Source: an uncultured Pirellulaceae bacterium
GTDB lineage: Bacteria > Planctomycetota > Planctomycetia > Pirellulales > Pirellulaceae
Assembly: GCA_934278005.1 (NCBI GenBank)
Contig: CAKQWG010000009.1
Coordinates: 1 to 34,055 of the forward strand
Length of the DNA stretch: 34,055 bases
Direction: 5' to 3'
The notes beneath the pieces are model-generated. The model was not told where the DNA came from and searched no databases. It was given only the letters and a program-made list of their open reading frames with translations. Each line of letters starts with the position of its first letter. Position 1 is the stretch's first letter. Of the stretch, positions 7,838 through 17,139 are shown piece by piece. The position numbers and the translations under genes were made by a program.

Positions 7838-9079
7838 TCATCCTGAGTTCAATCGCGAGAGCACCCTTGCAATTTGTCGAGGTGTTACCTGTCGGTTGAG
7901 TGCGGCTGAAAAGTGGATGGTACACGTCCCCGCGGCTATCAGCGCAGTTTGTTGTAGTGGTTGCCATTGTCGGCAACGCCGGCTAGATCTGCGATGAAAG
8001 CCTGCAAAGCCTTCTCCGGCGGGAACGCCAGCCTGACGCAGTGCTTCGATTACGGACGCCTGTTGCATGGCAACTTGCGCTACGCGATCCGCGTTGGCTG
8101 ACTCAGCCAGCGGTGGCCGTGATGCGGTTGTTTGCGAGGGTTGCGCCATGCTGCACAGCAAGCCAGCTTGGTAAAAACTAGTTTCCGCCAGCTGTGAGGT
8201 AAACGGTGCGGAGACGATTTGTTGCATAGGTAAATAGCTTGCCAGCTCTTCGAAGAAGTGGCGACCGGATTGGACGATAGCGTCAACCCAAGGTAGCTGC
8301 GCGACCACCGCGGTTGCTTGAAGCTCACTGAGCGCATAGGGCCCACTCCCCCCTCCTGAGAATTTTTTTGCCCGCTGAGCTAGACCTGCGTCCGACGTGA
8401 GCAGTGCCCCTCCCCGGCCGCTTGAGAGCAGTTTGCTGCCGCCGAAGCTTATGATGCTAGCATTCCCAAGCGATCCGACTGGCCTCCCAGCTAGGCTTGC
8501 CCCTAGTGCCTGACAGGCATCTTCGATGAGCACGAGTTGGCGAAGCTCGCACCACGCTCGCAGAGCGGGGATATCTTGCAGTTGGCCATGCAGGTGCGAG
8601 ACGACGACTGCCTTGAGCTTAGGTGCTGGATCGGCGTCCCAGGCGCGCGATAAATGATCAACTGCGATGCACCAGCTGCCAGGCTCGACGTCCACTAAAA
8701 GCGGCCTAGCCCCGACGCGTTCAACGGCCCAAAAATTTCCTGGGTAGTCGTAGGCCGATAGCAGTACTTCGTCTCCGGCTTCTATGCCTGCAGCCCGCAG
8801 CGCTAGTTCAAGTGCGGCGGTCCCGCTGCTACATAGCAGTACGTGGTCGGCATCTAAGCGGGCAGACAGCTGCGCGGCGAGCTGTTCACAGTGAGGGCCG
8901 GAATAGTTCCGAAATCCCTCTTCGGACAATAGCTTGTCGAGCGCTTCGCGGACGGCAGAATTGATTTGATTTTGTAACATGCGGGGCGTTGAATGTTTTA
9001 ATGGCAGGGCGGCGAGCTTCCAGTCTACTCTAGAATTTTGTGAAGCAGGTCTGCCAACCACTATTGCCCCGCTCCGCAT
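7838..9079 (-). CDS. DegT/DnrJ/EryC1/StrS-family PLP-dependent enzyme
   Basis: A 413-residue fold-type I PLP enzyme resembling sugar aminotransferases. Visible features are the cofactor-phosphate segment CSSGTAALELALRA, the PLP-ring aspartate in LIEDACQALGAS, and the Schiff-base lysine in SFGGSKLLSSGRGGALLTSD followed by a glycine-rich stretch. The usual DegT substrate would be a nucleotide-linked keto-sugar, but no sugar-nucleotide genes are nearby, so the substrate is unknown. The frame extends upstream to 9139, but that overlaps the divergent PAC2 gene; I chose ATG 9079, and ATG 8980 would remove a probable first strand (WKLAALPL). The gene converges on csrA with 46 bases between the stops. 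Confidence 0.82.
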   Translation of the reverse strand: MRSGAIVVGRPASQNSRVDWKLAALPLKHSTPRMLQNQINSAVREALDKLLSEEGFRNYSGPHCEQLAAQLSARLDADHVLLCSSGTAALELALRAAGIEAGDEVLLSAYDYPGNFWAVERVGARPLLVDVEPGSWCIAVDHLSRAWDADPAPKLKAVVVSHLHGQLQDIPALRAWCELRQLVLIEDACQALGASLAGRPVGSLGNASIISFGGSKLLSSGRGGALLTSDAGLAQRAKKFSGGGSGPYALSELQATAVVAQLPWVDAIVQSGRHFFEELASYLPMQQIVSAPFTSQLAETSFYQAGLLCSMAQPSQTTASRPPLAESANADRVAQVAMQQASVIEALRQAGVPAGEGFAGFHRRSSRRCRQWQPLQQTALIAAGTCTIHFSAALNRQVTPRQIARVLSRLNSG

Positions 9080-9133
9080 CGATTGTGCGTACACTATGGC
9101 ATGGCCTTTAAGACAACACTGAGGAACGACAGC

Positions 9134-10096
9134 ATGCATGATCCAATAAAACTCAAGCGACCTTGGCTAGTGGCGGTGTGGCCCGGAATGGGGCACGTAG
9201 CCCTCAGCGCGGGCTTTTATTTGTTATCCAAGTTGGGCATGCATCAGATTTCAGAGCTAACGGGCGCGGGGCTATTTGATGTCGATCAGGTTGTCGTCAA
9301 GCGAGGCCGCATCCAGCCCACCCAGCGACCGCGAAATCGTTTTTTTCTATGGCAGGCGCCTCAAGGTGAGCGCGATATTTTGGTCTTCATTGGCGAAGCT
9401 CAACCGCCGATGGGCAAGTACGCATTTTGCGAAAATTTAATCGACTATGCGCGCGACCTGGGTGTGGAGCATCTGTTCACGTTTGCTGCGATGGCAACTC
9501 AGATGCCTCTAGAGGACCGGTCTCGCGTATTTGTGGCGGCTACTGAGCACGTCGAACTACCCACGCTGAGCGATGAAGGATTCAGTCTAGAGGTGCTGCA
9601 GGAAGGATATATCGGTGGACTCAATGGAGTGCTATTGGGGGCCGCCGCCGACAAGGGTATGCCCGGTACATGTTTGCTGGGAGAGATGCCACATGTCTTT
9701 GCGCAGCTCCCCTTCCCCAAGGCCTCGCTGGCAGTGTTAAAAGTATTTGCCACGATGGCGGACATAAAAATTGATTTCGCTGAATTGACCCAGCAGGCGG
9801 AGGCCGTTGAGCATCGGCTGAGCGAATTTGTGGCGAAGATTGAAAAGCAGTTGGCCGAGGCGCAGCGTCAGGCTGCAGGCGAGGCAACGGATGACTCGGC
9901 GGACGATCCGACGTTTGCGCCTTTGGAAGAAGATGACGCGTTGGAAGCAGCAGATGTACAGCGCATTGAAACCATGTTTGAAGCGGCCGTAGCCGATCGC
10001 ACTAAGGCCTATGAATTGAAAAGCGAACTCGATCGCTTGGAAGCGTTTGCTGATTACGAAGATCGCTTCCTCGACCTTTTCAAGCAGGACAGCTAA
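9134..10096 (+). CDS. PAC2-family protein
   Basis: A 320-residue soluble protein of the PAC2 (proteasome assembly chaperone 2) family. N-terminal features are RPWLVAVWPGMGHVALSAG near residue 8, a strand-rich region with DILVFIGEAQPP near 80, and the glycine-rich GYIGGLNGVLLGAAADKG near 159. The last 100 residues are acidic and heptad-like (TQQAEAVEHRLSEFVAKIEK), probably coiled coil. The family is related to archaeal and eukaryotic proteasome assembly factors, but most bacteria with it lack proteasomes, so the role is unknown. ATG 9134 has GAGGAACGAC upstream (9121-9130) and fits the family start; earlier ATGs at 9083 and 9101 lack this. The stop overlaps the convergent thiD stop by four bases. 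Confidence 0.85.
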   Translation: MHDPIKLKRPWLVAVWPGMGHVALSAGFYLLSKLGMHQISELTGAGLFDVDQVVVKRGRIQPTQRPRNRFFLWQAPQGERDILVFIGEAQPPMGKYAFCENLIDYARDLGVEHLFTFAAMATQMPLEDRSRVFVAATEHVELPTLSDEGFSLEVLQEGYIGGLNGVLLGAAADKGMPGTCLLGEMPHVFAQLPFPKASLAVLKVFATMADIKIDFAELTQQAEAVEHRLSEFVAKIEKQLAEAQRQAAGEATDDSADDPTFAPLEEDDALEAADVQRIETMFEAAVADRTKAYELKSELDRLEAFADYEDRFLDLFKQDS

Positions 10097-10938
10097 ATGG
10101 GGGCGGAACTAGGTGTAGCCACAATGCCGCGCGTCTCGATGGGGTGAATCTTGCCGCTCCCTAGTTCCGTAGAGATGCTTAGGGCTTGGGCGACGCACTG
10201 CATGCCGAACTGCGCGGCCGCCAGCCCTTGGCTCTCGCCCAGGGCGAGCTTTGCGCAGATCGCGGCGGCTAGCACGCAGCCGCTGCCATGGGTGTGGTTG
10301 GTCGCGAGGCGAGGTGTAGTTAGCCGCGTGATGCCAGTCCGACTGCCGAACCAATGTTCAAATGTTTGACCGTGAACGGCGAGCGTTTGACCGTGATCGG
10401 CGAGTTTGATCAGAACATTTTTCGCTCCCAATTCGAGCATGTTTTCAATCGCATGGGTGATGCTCTGTGGGCTGTCGAGCTTGGACTGCGTCAACCGCTC
10501 GGCTTCAAAGCGATTGGGTGTGATCAGCCAAGCATGGGGCAGCAGCCAGCGTTTACATGCCTCCACGACATCATCGGTAGCCAGCAAGTGGCCATGTTTG
10601 CTGACCAGTACCGGGTCAACGATGATCGGGCAGACCACGTTGGCCAATCGTTGGCTAACCGCTCGGACGATTTCCGCATTGCCCAGGGCACCGGTCTTAA
10701 TGGCTCGTGGAGTGATGTCTGTAAGCACTGCATTCAACTGGGCCAGTACCAATTGCGGGGCGAGCGTTTCGACCTGCTGCACTCCCTGCGTATTCTGCAC
10801 GGTGATCAGCGTGACAACCGACATGCCATACACGCCTAACTGCTGAAACGTTTTCAGGTCGGCCTGCAGGCCTGCTCCGCCGCTTGGGTCAGAGCCTGCA
10901 ATAGTCAGCGCAACGGCGTGGGGATCTAGCGGTTTCAT
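10093..10938 (-). CDS. thiD: Hydroxymethylpyrimidine/phosphomethylpyrimidine kinase
   Basis: A 281-residue ribokinase-fold enzyme that phosphorylates HMP and HMP-P in the synthesis of thiamine. N-terminal ALTIAGSDPSGGAGLQADLK (residues 9-28) is diagnostic. It is followed by YGMSVVTLITVQNT, the IIVDPVLVSKHG segment, a LITPNRFEAERL motif, and the catalytic THGSGCVLAAAICA near residue 214 (Gly-Cys-Val in place of the common Gly-Thr-Gly-Cys order). A 21-bp in-frame tandem duplication adds one seven-residue repeat (HGQTLAV, HGQTFEH) around residue 180. The gene stands alone, not in a thiamine operon, so regulation is not evident; no TPP riboswitch was recognised upstream. Confidence 0.93.
   Translation of the reverse strand: MKPLDPHAVALTIAGSDPSGGAGLQADLKTFQQLGVYGMSVVTLITVQNTQGVQQVETLAPQLVLAQLNAVLTDITPRAIKTGALGNAEIVRAVSQRLANVVCPIIVDPVLVSKHGHLLATDDVVEACKRWLLPHAWLITPNRFEAERLTQSKLDSPQSITHAIENMLELGAKNVLIKLADHGQTLAVHGQTFEHWFGSRTGITRLTTPRLATNHTHGSGCVLAAAICAKLALGESQGLAAAQFGMQCVAQALSISTELGSGKIHPIETRGIVATPSSAPI
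10364..10404 (-). repeat. 21-bp tandem duplication within thiD
   Basis: GTTTGACCGTGAACGGCGAG (10364-10383) is followed in register, 21 bases on, by GTTTGACCGTGATCGGCGAG (10385-10404), one mismatch in 20. The unit is a multiple of three and keeps the reading frame. Confidence 0.8.
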
Positions 10939-11261
10939 AGCCTTGGGTTCTACAACTTTATAGGGGAGTGTCTCAGCCGGTAAATAGTCAACGGATTTTG
11001 ATGGGTTCGGACCAATCGATCGCCGCCTGGGAATTTGCTACCTGCCTCAACAGACAGCCCGCTGTCCAGTTATAACCCGCAGTGTCGGCCGGGTGTCCGA
11101 ATCAGCATAAGTGTTGCAGGTGGTGTTTTTTGCTAGAGCTTAACGGGAAATCCACTCAGGTGGTCGATGGAAACTGCCTCGAGGGCGATCTACTGCGCGG
11201 TAGAATATACAGATTGCAGCCGACTCTGCCGCCCTACTGAAAATCTTTAAGCACTTCTGCC
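10939..11261. other. Divergent intergenic region between thiD and the kinase gene
   Basis: About 320 bases separating two divergent genes. It contains a TAGAAT hexamer (11201-11206) 56 bases before the kinase start that could be a -10 element, without a recognisable -35 at the usual spacing. I see no ORF, RNA structure or repeat of note. Confidence 0.4.
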
Positions 11262-13904
11262 ATGTCAGTTCACCGCGATGACAGCCCACTGCCGGACGGA
11301 CCACCGCCGGCAGGCCAGGCTGGCTACGACGATGCGACGCGATTTATCGCGACCGGGGCTGGCGAGGTCGAGGGGGTGGATCAAGCGCACGAGTTCGAAC
11401 TCACAGAGCATAGCGTAACCGCAGACGTCGGTCCGATCGCTGTGCTCGGTGATTACTTGCTGCTGGAGCAGATTGGTGCTGGAGGAATGGGTCGCGTCTA
11501 TCGGGCTGAGCATCGCACGATGAATCGCCACGTGGCCCTCAAGATTTTGTCTCGCGCCATCGCTGCTCACTCTGGACTGCTGGACCAATTTTTTTCCGAA
11601 ATCCGGGCTGTCGCAAAGCTGATGCACCCGAATATCGTCACTGCTTTTGACGCGGGGTCGATCGATGGCAAGCATTATTTAGTGATGGAGCTGGTCCAAG
11701 GCGAAGTTCTTGCCGATCGCATTCGTCGCACCGGGCCGTTGACTAGCGGAGAGGCGGCGCATGTCCTGGAACAAGCTGCCGCCGCCTTGGGCTACGCGCA
11801 CCGCATGGGCATCGTGCATCGCGATATCAAGCCCAGCAATTTAATGTTGACCGACGATGGAGCGCTGAAGATTCTTGATTTTGGTTTAGCTCGCTTGGGC
11901 AACGCCCCACAGTCGCTGGCTAACCGCAAGATCTTTATGGGGACTCCCGAATATATGTCGCCGGAGCAGATTGAAAACGCGGAGCGTGTGGACGGTCGCA
12001 GCGATTTGTATTCACTGGGAGCCACACTGTTTTATCTGCTCACTGGCCGACCGATGTTTAGCGGCGAAAAGATGCAGGTGGCGGTAGCTCAACTGCGCCA
12101 AAAACCGGACCCGCTGTACGTCGTTCGTCGCGATGTCGACCTGCGGCTCGACTCTATATTTCAAAAACTGGTCGCCAAAGTGCCCGCCGACCGTTATACC
12201 TCGGCAGAAGCACTGCTCGATGACATCGCTTCTCTGAACCTGTCGACTGTCACCGCGCGACCAGGGCTGCTCTCGCGCGACATCAGCCGCTTGGCTGGCG
12301 AGCAGCCGACCAGCGATATGCTGGGCCATTCGACGCTGGCCAGAAAATCTCAGGTGGTAGCCATCGATCTCGGTATGTTGGTTTCGACCGTCGCCTACTT
12401 CGATCCCGACCAGGGACCGCAGATCATTCCGCAGGCGGATGGCAACATGCAGCACCTGCGAAATATGCTGTGGAGTGCGGGATCGGAAATTAAAATCGGC
12501 GCCGCTGCTCAAACGTTGCGGCAGAGCCATCCCGATCAAGTAATCCATAGTTTGCAGCGGTGGATTGGGATGGAGCAGGTGAACTTTCAATTGGCGGGCC
12601 AGAAGACGCCTCCCGAAGTGCTGTTGGCGGCCGTGTTGCGGCAATTGATGGGCAGTGCCAACCGGGCCACCGATGGCAGTCAACATGCCATCGTGACGGT
12701 TCCTGGATGCTACGATCAGATGCACCGCCGAGCCATTTGCAATGCTTGCCGCATCGCCGGTATCCGTCTGATCCAGTTACTGGATAAGCCAGTTGCCGCA
12801 GCCTTGTCATGGCTGGACGTCAATTCTCGATTGTCAACCATTTCAGGAACACAGTCAGCTATCGATTCCAAGCTGTTATTTGTGCATCTTGGCGGTACTG
12901 GTTTGGAGGCCAGTGTGCTTCACGCCAGTGGTCTAGAAGTCAAACAGTTGGGGGTGTTTGGGAGTTGGAAGCTCGGCAGCCTGCGGTGGCAGAGTCGCCT
13001 GACCGAATACTTCGTCGGTCGTTTGAAAGAGCTGACGGGCCGGTCAGTCAAAGAGGATCTGGCTGCAGCAACGCGTCTGCACCGCACCGTTGAACTCGCC
13101 CTGGATCGCCTCACGCGTAGTTCGCGCGTCGAGGTTCGCTTCGAATGGGCCGGGGCGTCAATTGAGCAGACAATTACACAGGATGGTCTGGTGAAAATCG
13201 CGCCTGAGCTGTGCCAAGCCATTGCAGATACCATTCGTCAAGCCTGCGCGCAGGCCAAGACCGATGTGGGGGAGATCGACCACATTTTATTGGCTGGCGG
13301 GCTAATGAAGATGGGCCCCATCCAGCAGCTGGTCAAACGCTGCGTGCCGCATCGCGCGGGCGTAACAGAACTAGAGAAAGCGGATTTTGCTCGTGGCGGA
13401 GCCATCCAGTCACAGCATTTCAGCGCCTTGGGTGAGCGCGTGGCCAAGCTGCCGCGTGGAATTGGCTGCATGGCCTATGATGTGGCCTTGCTAGCCGCTG
13501 ATCCGGCGACAGGCAAAGCGGTGCCGCGGGTGCTGTTGGAACGTTCTACCGCTGTACCGGCGTCGCTGACTCGCACCCTGCGCCCCAGCTCCCTAGCGGG
13601 CAGCACACCGGTCAATTCATTTCCCCCGCTACAGATCATCGAGAGCAGTAGCCAGGGAAGTTCTCACTGGCTAGCGTTGGGCAAGGTAAATCCCGACGAA
13701 TTGTTTCCGCAGCGCGGCACGGGCCAACCGCTTCAACTGCGAATCGAAGTGGACGACAGCGGCATCTTGGAAAGCAGCCTAGCCTGGAATGAGGGGAACA
13801 GCCGAATTCGTCTGCCACACACCTCCGATCCAACGCTCAGCGAGGCTGAGCTATCGCACTGGCAGAGTTGGCTGGAAACGACCATGCTGGTTGCCAATCA
13901 ATAG
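11262..13904 (+). CDS. Ser/Thr protein kinase fused to Hsp70-like domain
   Basis: An 880-residue fusion. Residues about 63-315 form a complete Hanks-type kinase: glycine loop IGAGGMGRVY (71-80), ATP lysine in VALKIL (K94), catalytic HRDIKPSN (176-183), DFGLA (196-200) and GTPEYMSPEQ (217-226). From about 366 to 725 it resembles the DnaK nucleotide-binding domain: VAIDLG (366-371), IVTVPGCYDQMHRRA near 477, AGIRLIQLLDKPVAAALSW near 499 and LLAGGLMKMGPIQ near 676. Key phosphate-binding residues look altered, with GMLVST in place of GTTNS and HLGGTG in place of DLGGGT, so ATPase activity is doubtful. The last 150 residues are unassigned. No membrane segment is seen, so the kinase is probably cytoplasmic. 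Kinase-Hsp70 fusions suggest phospho-signalling tied to protein quality control; this is inference. Confidence 0.88.
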   Translation: MSVHRDDSPLPDGPPPAGQAGYDDATRFIATGAGEVEGVDQAHEFELTEHSVTADVGPIAVLGDYLLLEQIGAGGMGRVYRAEHRTMNRHVALKILSRAIAAHSGLLDQFFSEIRAVAKLMHPNIVTAFDAGSIDGKHYLVMELVQGEVLADRIRRTGPLTSGEAAHVLEQAAAALGYAHRMGIVHRDIKPSNLMLTDDGALKILDFGLARLGNAPQSLANRKIFMGTPEYMSPEQIENAERVDGRSDLYSLGATLFYLLTGRPMFSGEKMQVAVAQLRQKPDPLYVVRRDVDLRLDSIFQKLVAKVPADRYTSAEALLDDIASLNLSTVTARPGLLSRDISRLAGEQPTSDMLGHSTLARKSQVVAIDLGMLVSTVAYFDPDQGPQIIPQADGNMQHLRNMLWSAGSEIKIGAAAQTLRQSHPDQVIHSLQRWIGMEQVNFQLAGQKTPPEVLLAAVLRQLMGSANRATDGSQHAIVTVPGCYDQMHRRAICNACRIAGIRLIQLLDKPVAAALSWLDVNSRLSTISGTQSAIDSKLLFVHLGGTGLEASVLHASGLEVKQLGVFGSWKLGSLRWQSRLTEYFVGRLKELTGRSVKEDLAAATRLHRTVELALDRLTRSSRVEVRFEWAGASIEQTITQDGLVKIAPELCQAIADTIRQACAQAKTDVGEIDHILLAGGLMKMGPIQQLVKRCVPHRAGVTELEKADFARGGAIQSQHFSALGERVAKLPRGIGCMAYDVALLAADPATGKAVPRVLLERSTAVPASLTRTLRPSSLAGSTPVNSFPPLQIIESSSQGSSHWLALGKVNPDELFPQRGTGQPLQLRIEVDDSGILESSLAWNEGNSRIRLPHTSDPTLSEAELSHWQSWLETTMLVANQ

Positions 13905-14139
13905 CATCTGGAGTCCACTACTGACTGGGCTCAACCAGCGTCCTTTTGCTAGGACGTGTCACCGAGTATGCTGCTCACTAGTCGGAATTTGAACGGGCTG
14001 GGGAAGTCTACGAAGCGCAACAGGGTGTGGTAGAATGCCGGCCGGCCCTAGCTCCCAGGTTCATGCTCTAGAGTGTTGACGCCCTGGGGCGCGGAACGCA
14101 GCGAGAGCTTTAGATAATTACTCAAACACTAGTGGGTCA

Positions 14140-15291
14140 GTGAGAGAAAAGTTGACAGACCGTAGTAGGGCCGTGTGGATCGTCGCGGCAAAACGTACAC
14201 CTCAGGGGCGGTTGCTCGGGGCCTTGGCGAAACATTCCGCAGTTGACTTGGCGATCGCCGCCGGACGCGAGGTGATCGCAGGTGTGGACCCTAGCAAGAT
14301 CGATTCTGTGATCCTCGGAAATGTGCTCGGGGCGGGGCTGGGCATGAATGTCGCCCGGCAAGTCGGCATCGGGCTGGGGCTGCCAGTGGAAGTGCCCGCA
14401 TTTACGGTCAATATGATGTGCGCCTCTGGCATGCAAGCGGTCATGCTGGCGGCGCAGTCGATCGAGCATGGTTCAGCGCAGATGGTGTTATGCGGCGGCA
14501 CGGAGTCGATGTCCAACGCACCCTATCTACTGCCGCGTGCACGCAGCGGTTACAAACTCGGCGACGGCGTGCTGGTTGACAGTTTGTTACGCGATGGATT
14601 GACCGACGCGTTTAGCGGCGAGCACATGGGACTGACGGCCGAGCGCGTGGCGCATATGCACAGCGTGTCGCGAGAGTCTCAAGATCATTTTGCCGCTAGC
14701 AGTCAGCGTCGATGGGCTGCGGCTCAGCAGGCAGGACACTTCCAGACCGAAATCGTCGCCGTCGAGGGCCTCGATCGCGACGAGCACCCGCGCCCCGACA
14801 CAACGTTTGAGAGGCTGGCATCACTGGCACCTATGTTCAAGAAAGATGGCACGGTGACGGCGGGCAACGCTTCTGGCATCAACGATGGAGCAGCGCTGCT
14901 GCTCCTGTGCGACGAACAAGTTGGCCGCCAGTGCGGGTTGCAGCCGATGATGGTGCTGACCGCGGCGGCTGTAGCTGGCTGCGAGCCAGGACTGATGGGC
15001 ATGGGACCAGTCCATGCGGTCCGCAAGTTGGGCGTCGATACGCGAGATTTCGATATGGTCGAACTCAATGAAGCCTTTGCCGCCCAGGCGCTGGCCTGCA
15101 TAAAAGAGCTGGGACTGGACGAAGCTAAGGTGAATCCCGATGGTGGCGCGATCGCTCTAGGGCATCCGATCGGAGCTAGCGGAGCGCGGCTGCTGGTGCA
15201 CCTGGCGCACCGCCGGCCGCGTCGAGGTTTGGCCGCACTGTGTGTGGGTGGTGGAATGGGTTGTGCCGTAGTCGTGGAGCGTCCGTTATGA
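14140..15291 (+). CDS. Thiolase (acetyl-CoA C-acetyltransferase)
   Basis: A 383-residue thiolase that cleaves acetoacetyl-CoA to two acetyl-CoA, or the reverse. The nucleophilic Cys is in NMMCASGMQA (C94), the conserved NEAF is at 310-313, the catalytic His in GGAIALGHPIGASGAR (H342), and the second Cys in LCVGGGMG (C368). Length and motifs match the AtoB/PhaA type. The start is GTG at 14140; the family motif VWIVAAKRTP begins at residue 12. It is the first of four genes joined by overlaps or very short gaps, and its TGA overlaps the ATG of the next gene (ATGA at 15288-15291). In this setting the degradative direction, from 3-hydroxybutyrate to acetyl-CoA, is the natural reading. Confidence 0.92.
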   Translation: MREKLTDRSRAVWIVAAKRTPQGRLLGALAKHSAVDLAIAAGREVIAGVDPSKIDSVILGNVLGAGLGMNVARQVGIGLGLPVEVPAFTVNMMCASGMQAVMLAAQSIEHGSAQMVLCGGTESMSNAPYLLPRARSGYKLGDGVLVDSLLRDGLTDAFSGEHMGLTAERVAHMHSVSRESQDHFAASSQRRWAAAQQAGHFQTEIVAVEGLDRDEHPRPDTTFERLASLAPMFKKDGTVTAGNASGINDGAALLLLCDEQVGRQCGLQPMMVLTAAAVAGCEPGLMGMGPVHAVRKLGVDTRDFDMVELNEAFAAQALACIKELGLDEAKVNPDGGAIALGHPIGASGARLLVHLAHRRPRRGLAALCVGGGMGCAVVVERPL

Positions 15292-17138
15292 AAACTGTTA
15301 AAGCAACTTCAGATGGCGTGTGGACCCCGACATCCGCATCTCTGGTCGGTACCAACGTGGCTTGGTTGATGCAGCACACGGCGGTCGATTCCTATGCTCA
15401 GCTGCACGCGTGGTCCGTGCAGCAGCCTGAAGACTATTGGACTGCCGTGGTCGAACGTTTAGGCATTCGATTTCAGCAGCCTTACGATCGGGTCCTGGAC
15501 CTCTCCAGTGGAGTGGAATCGCCGAGTTGGTTTCCTGGCGCGAAGATGAATATCGTTGAAAGCTGCTTTTCCGCACCCGCGGGATCTCCGGCGATAGTGT
15601 CCCGCGGCGAAGGGAGCGAACTGTCGGTAATCACGGTTGGAGAATTGAAAGCCATGTCAGCCCGCGTGGCTGCAGGGCTCGTGGCGCGTGGCTTCAAGCC
15701 TGGCGACGCACTAGCCATTATGATGCCCATGACGCCCGAGTGCGTGGCGATCTATTTGGGCATTCTGTGGGCCGGCTGCGCGGTTGTCAGCATCGCAGAT
15801 AGCTTCCGTCCTAAGGAGGTCGCCAAGCGACTTGAGCTTTCCGGCGCCGTGGGGATATTTACTCAGGACGTGATTCGCCGCGGTGGCAAGTCGCATCCGC
15901 TGTATGCCATCGTGAAGGAGGCAGCCGCGCCGCCGGCCATCGTGATTTGCGAGGACGAGGCAACCGCGATACGCGATGAGGATTGCGGTTGGAACGAGTT
16001 CTTAAGCGACGAGCGGGATGTATCGGTGGTCGTCCAGGAACCTTCTGCGACACTGAATATCCTATTTTCTTCGGGAACTACCGGCGATCCGAAGGTCATT
16101 CCATGGAATCACACCACACCGTTGAAGTGTGCCGCTGACTCGCATTTTCACCACGACATTCGGCCTGGCGATGTTGTGGTTTGGCCCACCAACATAGGCT
16201 GGATGATGGGGCCCTGGTTGATTTTCTCAAGCCTGCTGAACCGCGCCACCATAGGACTTTTTTGCGGAGCTCCAACCGGTGCCGAGTTCTGTCGCTTTGT
16301 GCAAGATGCGCAGACCACCATGCTCGGCGTGGTACCGAGTCTAGTCAAGACTTGGCGTAGTACGCGAGCGACTGAGGGGCTGGACTGGTCCTCCATTAAA
16401 TTGTACAGCTCGACTGGCGAATGCTCCGACGTCGGAGACATGCGCTGGTTGATGCAGCAGGCCGGCGGACGGCCCATCATCGAGTATTGCGGCGGAACTG
16501 AGATCGGTGGTGGTTACATCGCCAATGTCGTCGCGCTGCCCTGCGTCGCTTCTGAATTCAACACGCCCACGTTGGGACTGGGCATGGTGATACTCGATGA
16601 GTCAGGCCAAGTGTCCGACAAGGGAGAGGCGTTTTTGATTCCGCCGTCGATCGGATTTTCCACGACACTGCTAAACCGCGATCACCACCAGGCCTACTAC
16701 GCGGATACTCCACTCGGGCCCGGCGGCGAGCGACTGCGGCGTCATGGCGATCAAATGCAGCAGCTGCCTAGCGGCCGTTGGCGGGCTATGGGACGAGCCG
16801 ACGACACTATGAATCTGGGGGGCATCAAAGTTAGCTCGGCCGAGATCGAACGCGCGTTGCAAGGGGTCGAAGGAGTCTCAGAAACCGCCGCTATCGCGGT
16901 CGCCCCCGATGGCGGTCCAAGCCAGTTGGTCGTCTTTGTCGTCGCAGCGGCTGGTCATGCTCAAGATCCACCTGCGATGTTGGCCAAGATGCAGTCGGCG
17001 ATCCGCAAGGAATTGAACCCGCTGTTCAAAATTCAAGAAGTTGTGTTTATCGACGCACTCCCTCGCACCACTTCGAACAAAGTCATGCGGCGCGTGCTCC
17101 GCGATCAGTTTCTTCAGCTATGCAAACTCGGCTCGTGA
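15288..17138 (+). CDS. AMP-forming acyl-CoA synthetase, probably for acetoacetate
   Basis: A 616-residue ANL-superfamily ligase. The P-loop-like ILFSSGTTGDPKVIPW (258-273), the YSSTGE motif, EYCGGTEIGGGY, the GRADDTMNLGGIKVSSAEIE hinge, and the C-terminal lysine in TTSNKVMRR (K598) are all present. The extended N-terminus (VERLGIRFQQPYDRVLD, then WFPGAKMNIVE) is shared with acetyl- and acetoacetyl-CoA synthetases. Because it lies between a thiolase and a 3-hydroxybutyrate-dehydrogenase-like SDR, acetoacetate is the likeliest substrate; acetate or another short acid remains possible. A longer frame from 15240 overlaps the thiolase C-terminus; ATG 15288 is the coupled start. Confidence 0.85.
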   Translation: MKTVKATSDGVWTPTSASLVGTNVAWLMQHTAVDSYAQLHAWSVQQPEDYWTAVVERLGIRFQQPYDRVLDLSSGVESPSWFPGAKMNIVESCFSAPAGSPAIVSRGEGSELSVITVGELKAMSARVAAGLVARGFKPGDALAIMMPMTPECVAIYLGILWAGCAVVSIADSFRPKEVAKRLELSGAVGIFTQDVIRRGGKSHPLYAIVKEAAAPPAIVICEDEATAIRDEDCGWNEFLSDERDVSVVVQEPSATLNILFSSGTTGDPKVIPWNHTTPLKCAADSHFHHDIRPGDVVVWPTNIGWMMGPWLIFSSLLNRATIGLFCGAPTGAEFCRFVQDAQTTMLGVVPSLVKTWRSTRATEGLDWSSIKLYSSTGECSDVGDMRWLMQQAGGRPIIEYCGGTEIGGGYIANVVALPCVASEFNTPTLGLGMVILDESGQVSDKGEAFLIPPSIGFSTTLLNRDHHQAYYADTPLGPGGERLRRHGDQMQQLPSGRWRAMGRADDTMNLGGIKVSSAEIERALQGVEGVSETAAIAVAPDGGPSQLVVFVVAAAGHAQDPPAMLAKMQSAIRKELNPLFKIQEVVFIDALPRTTSNKVMRRVLRDQFLQLCKLGS

Positions 17139-17139
17139 A

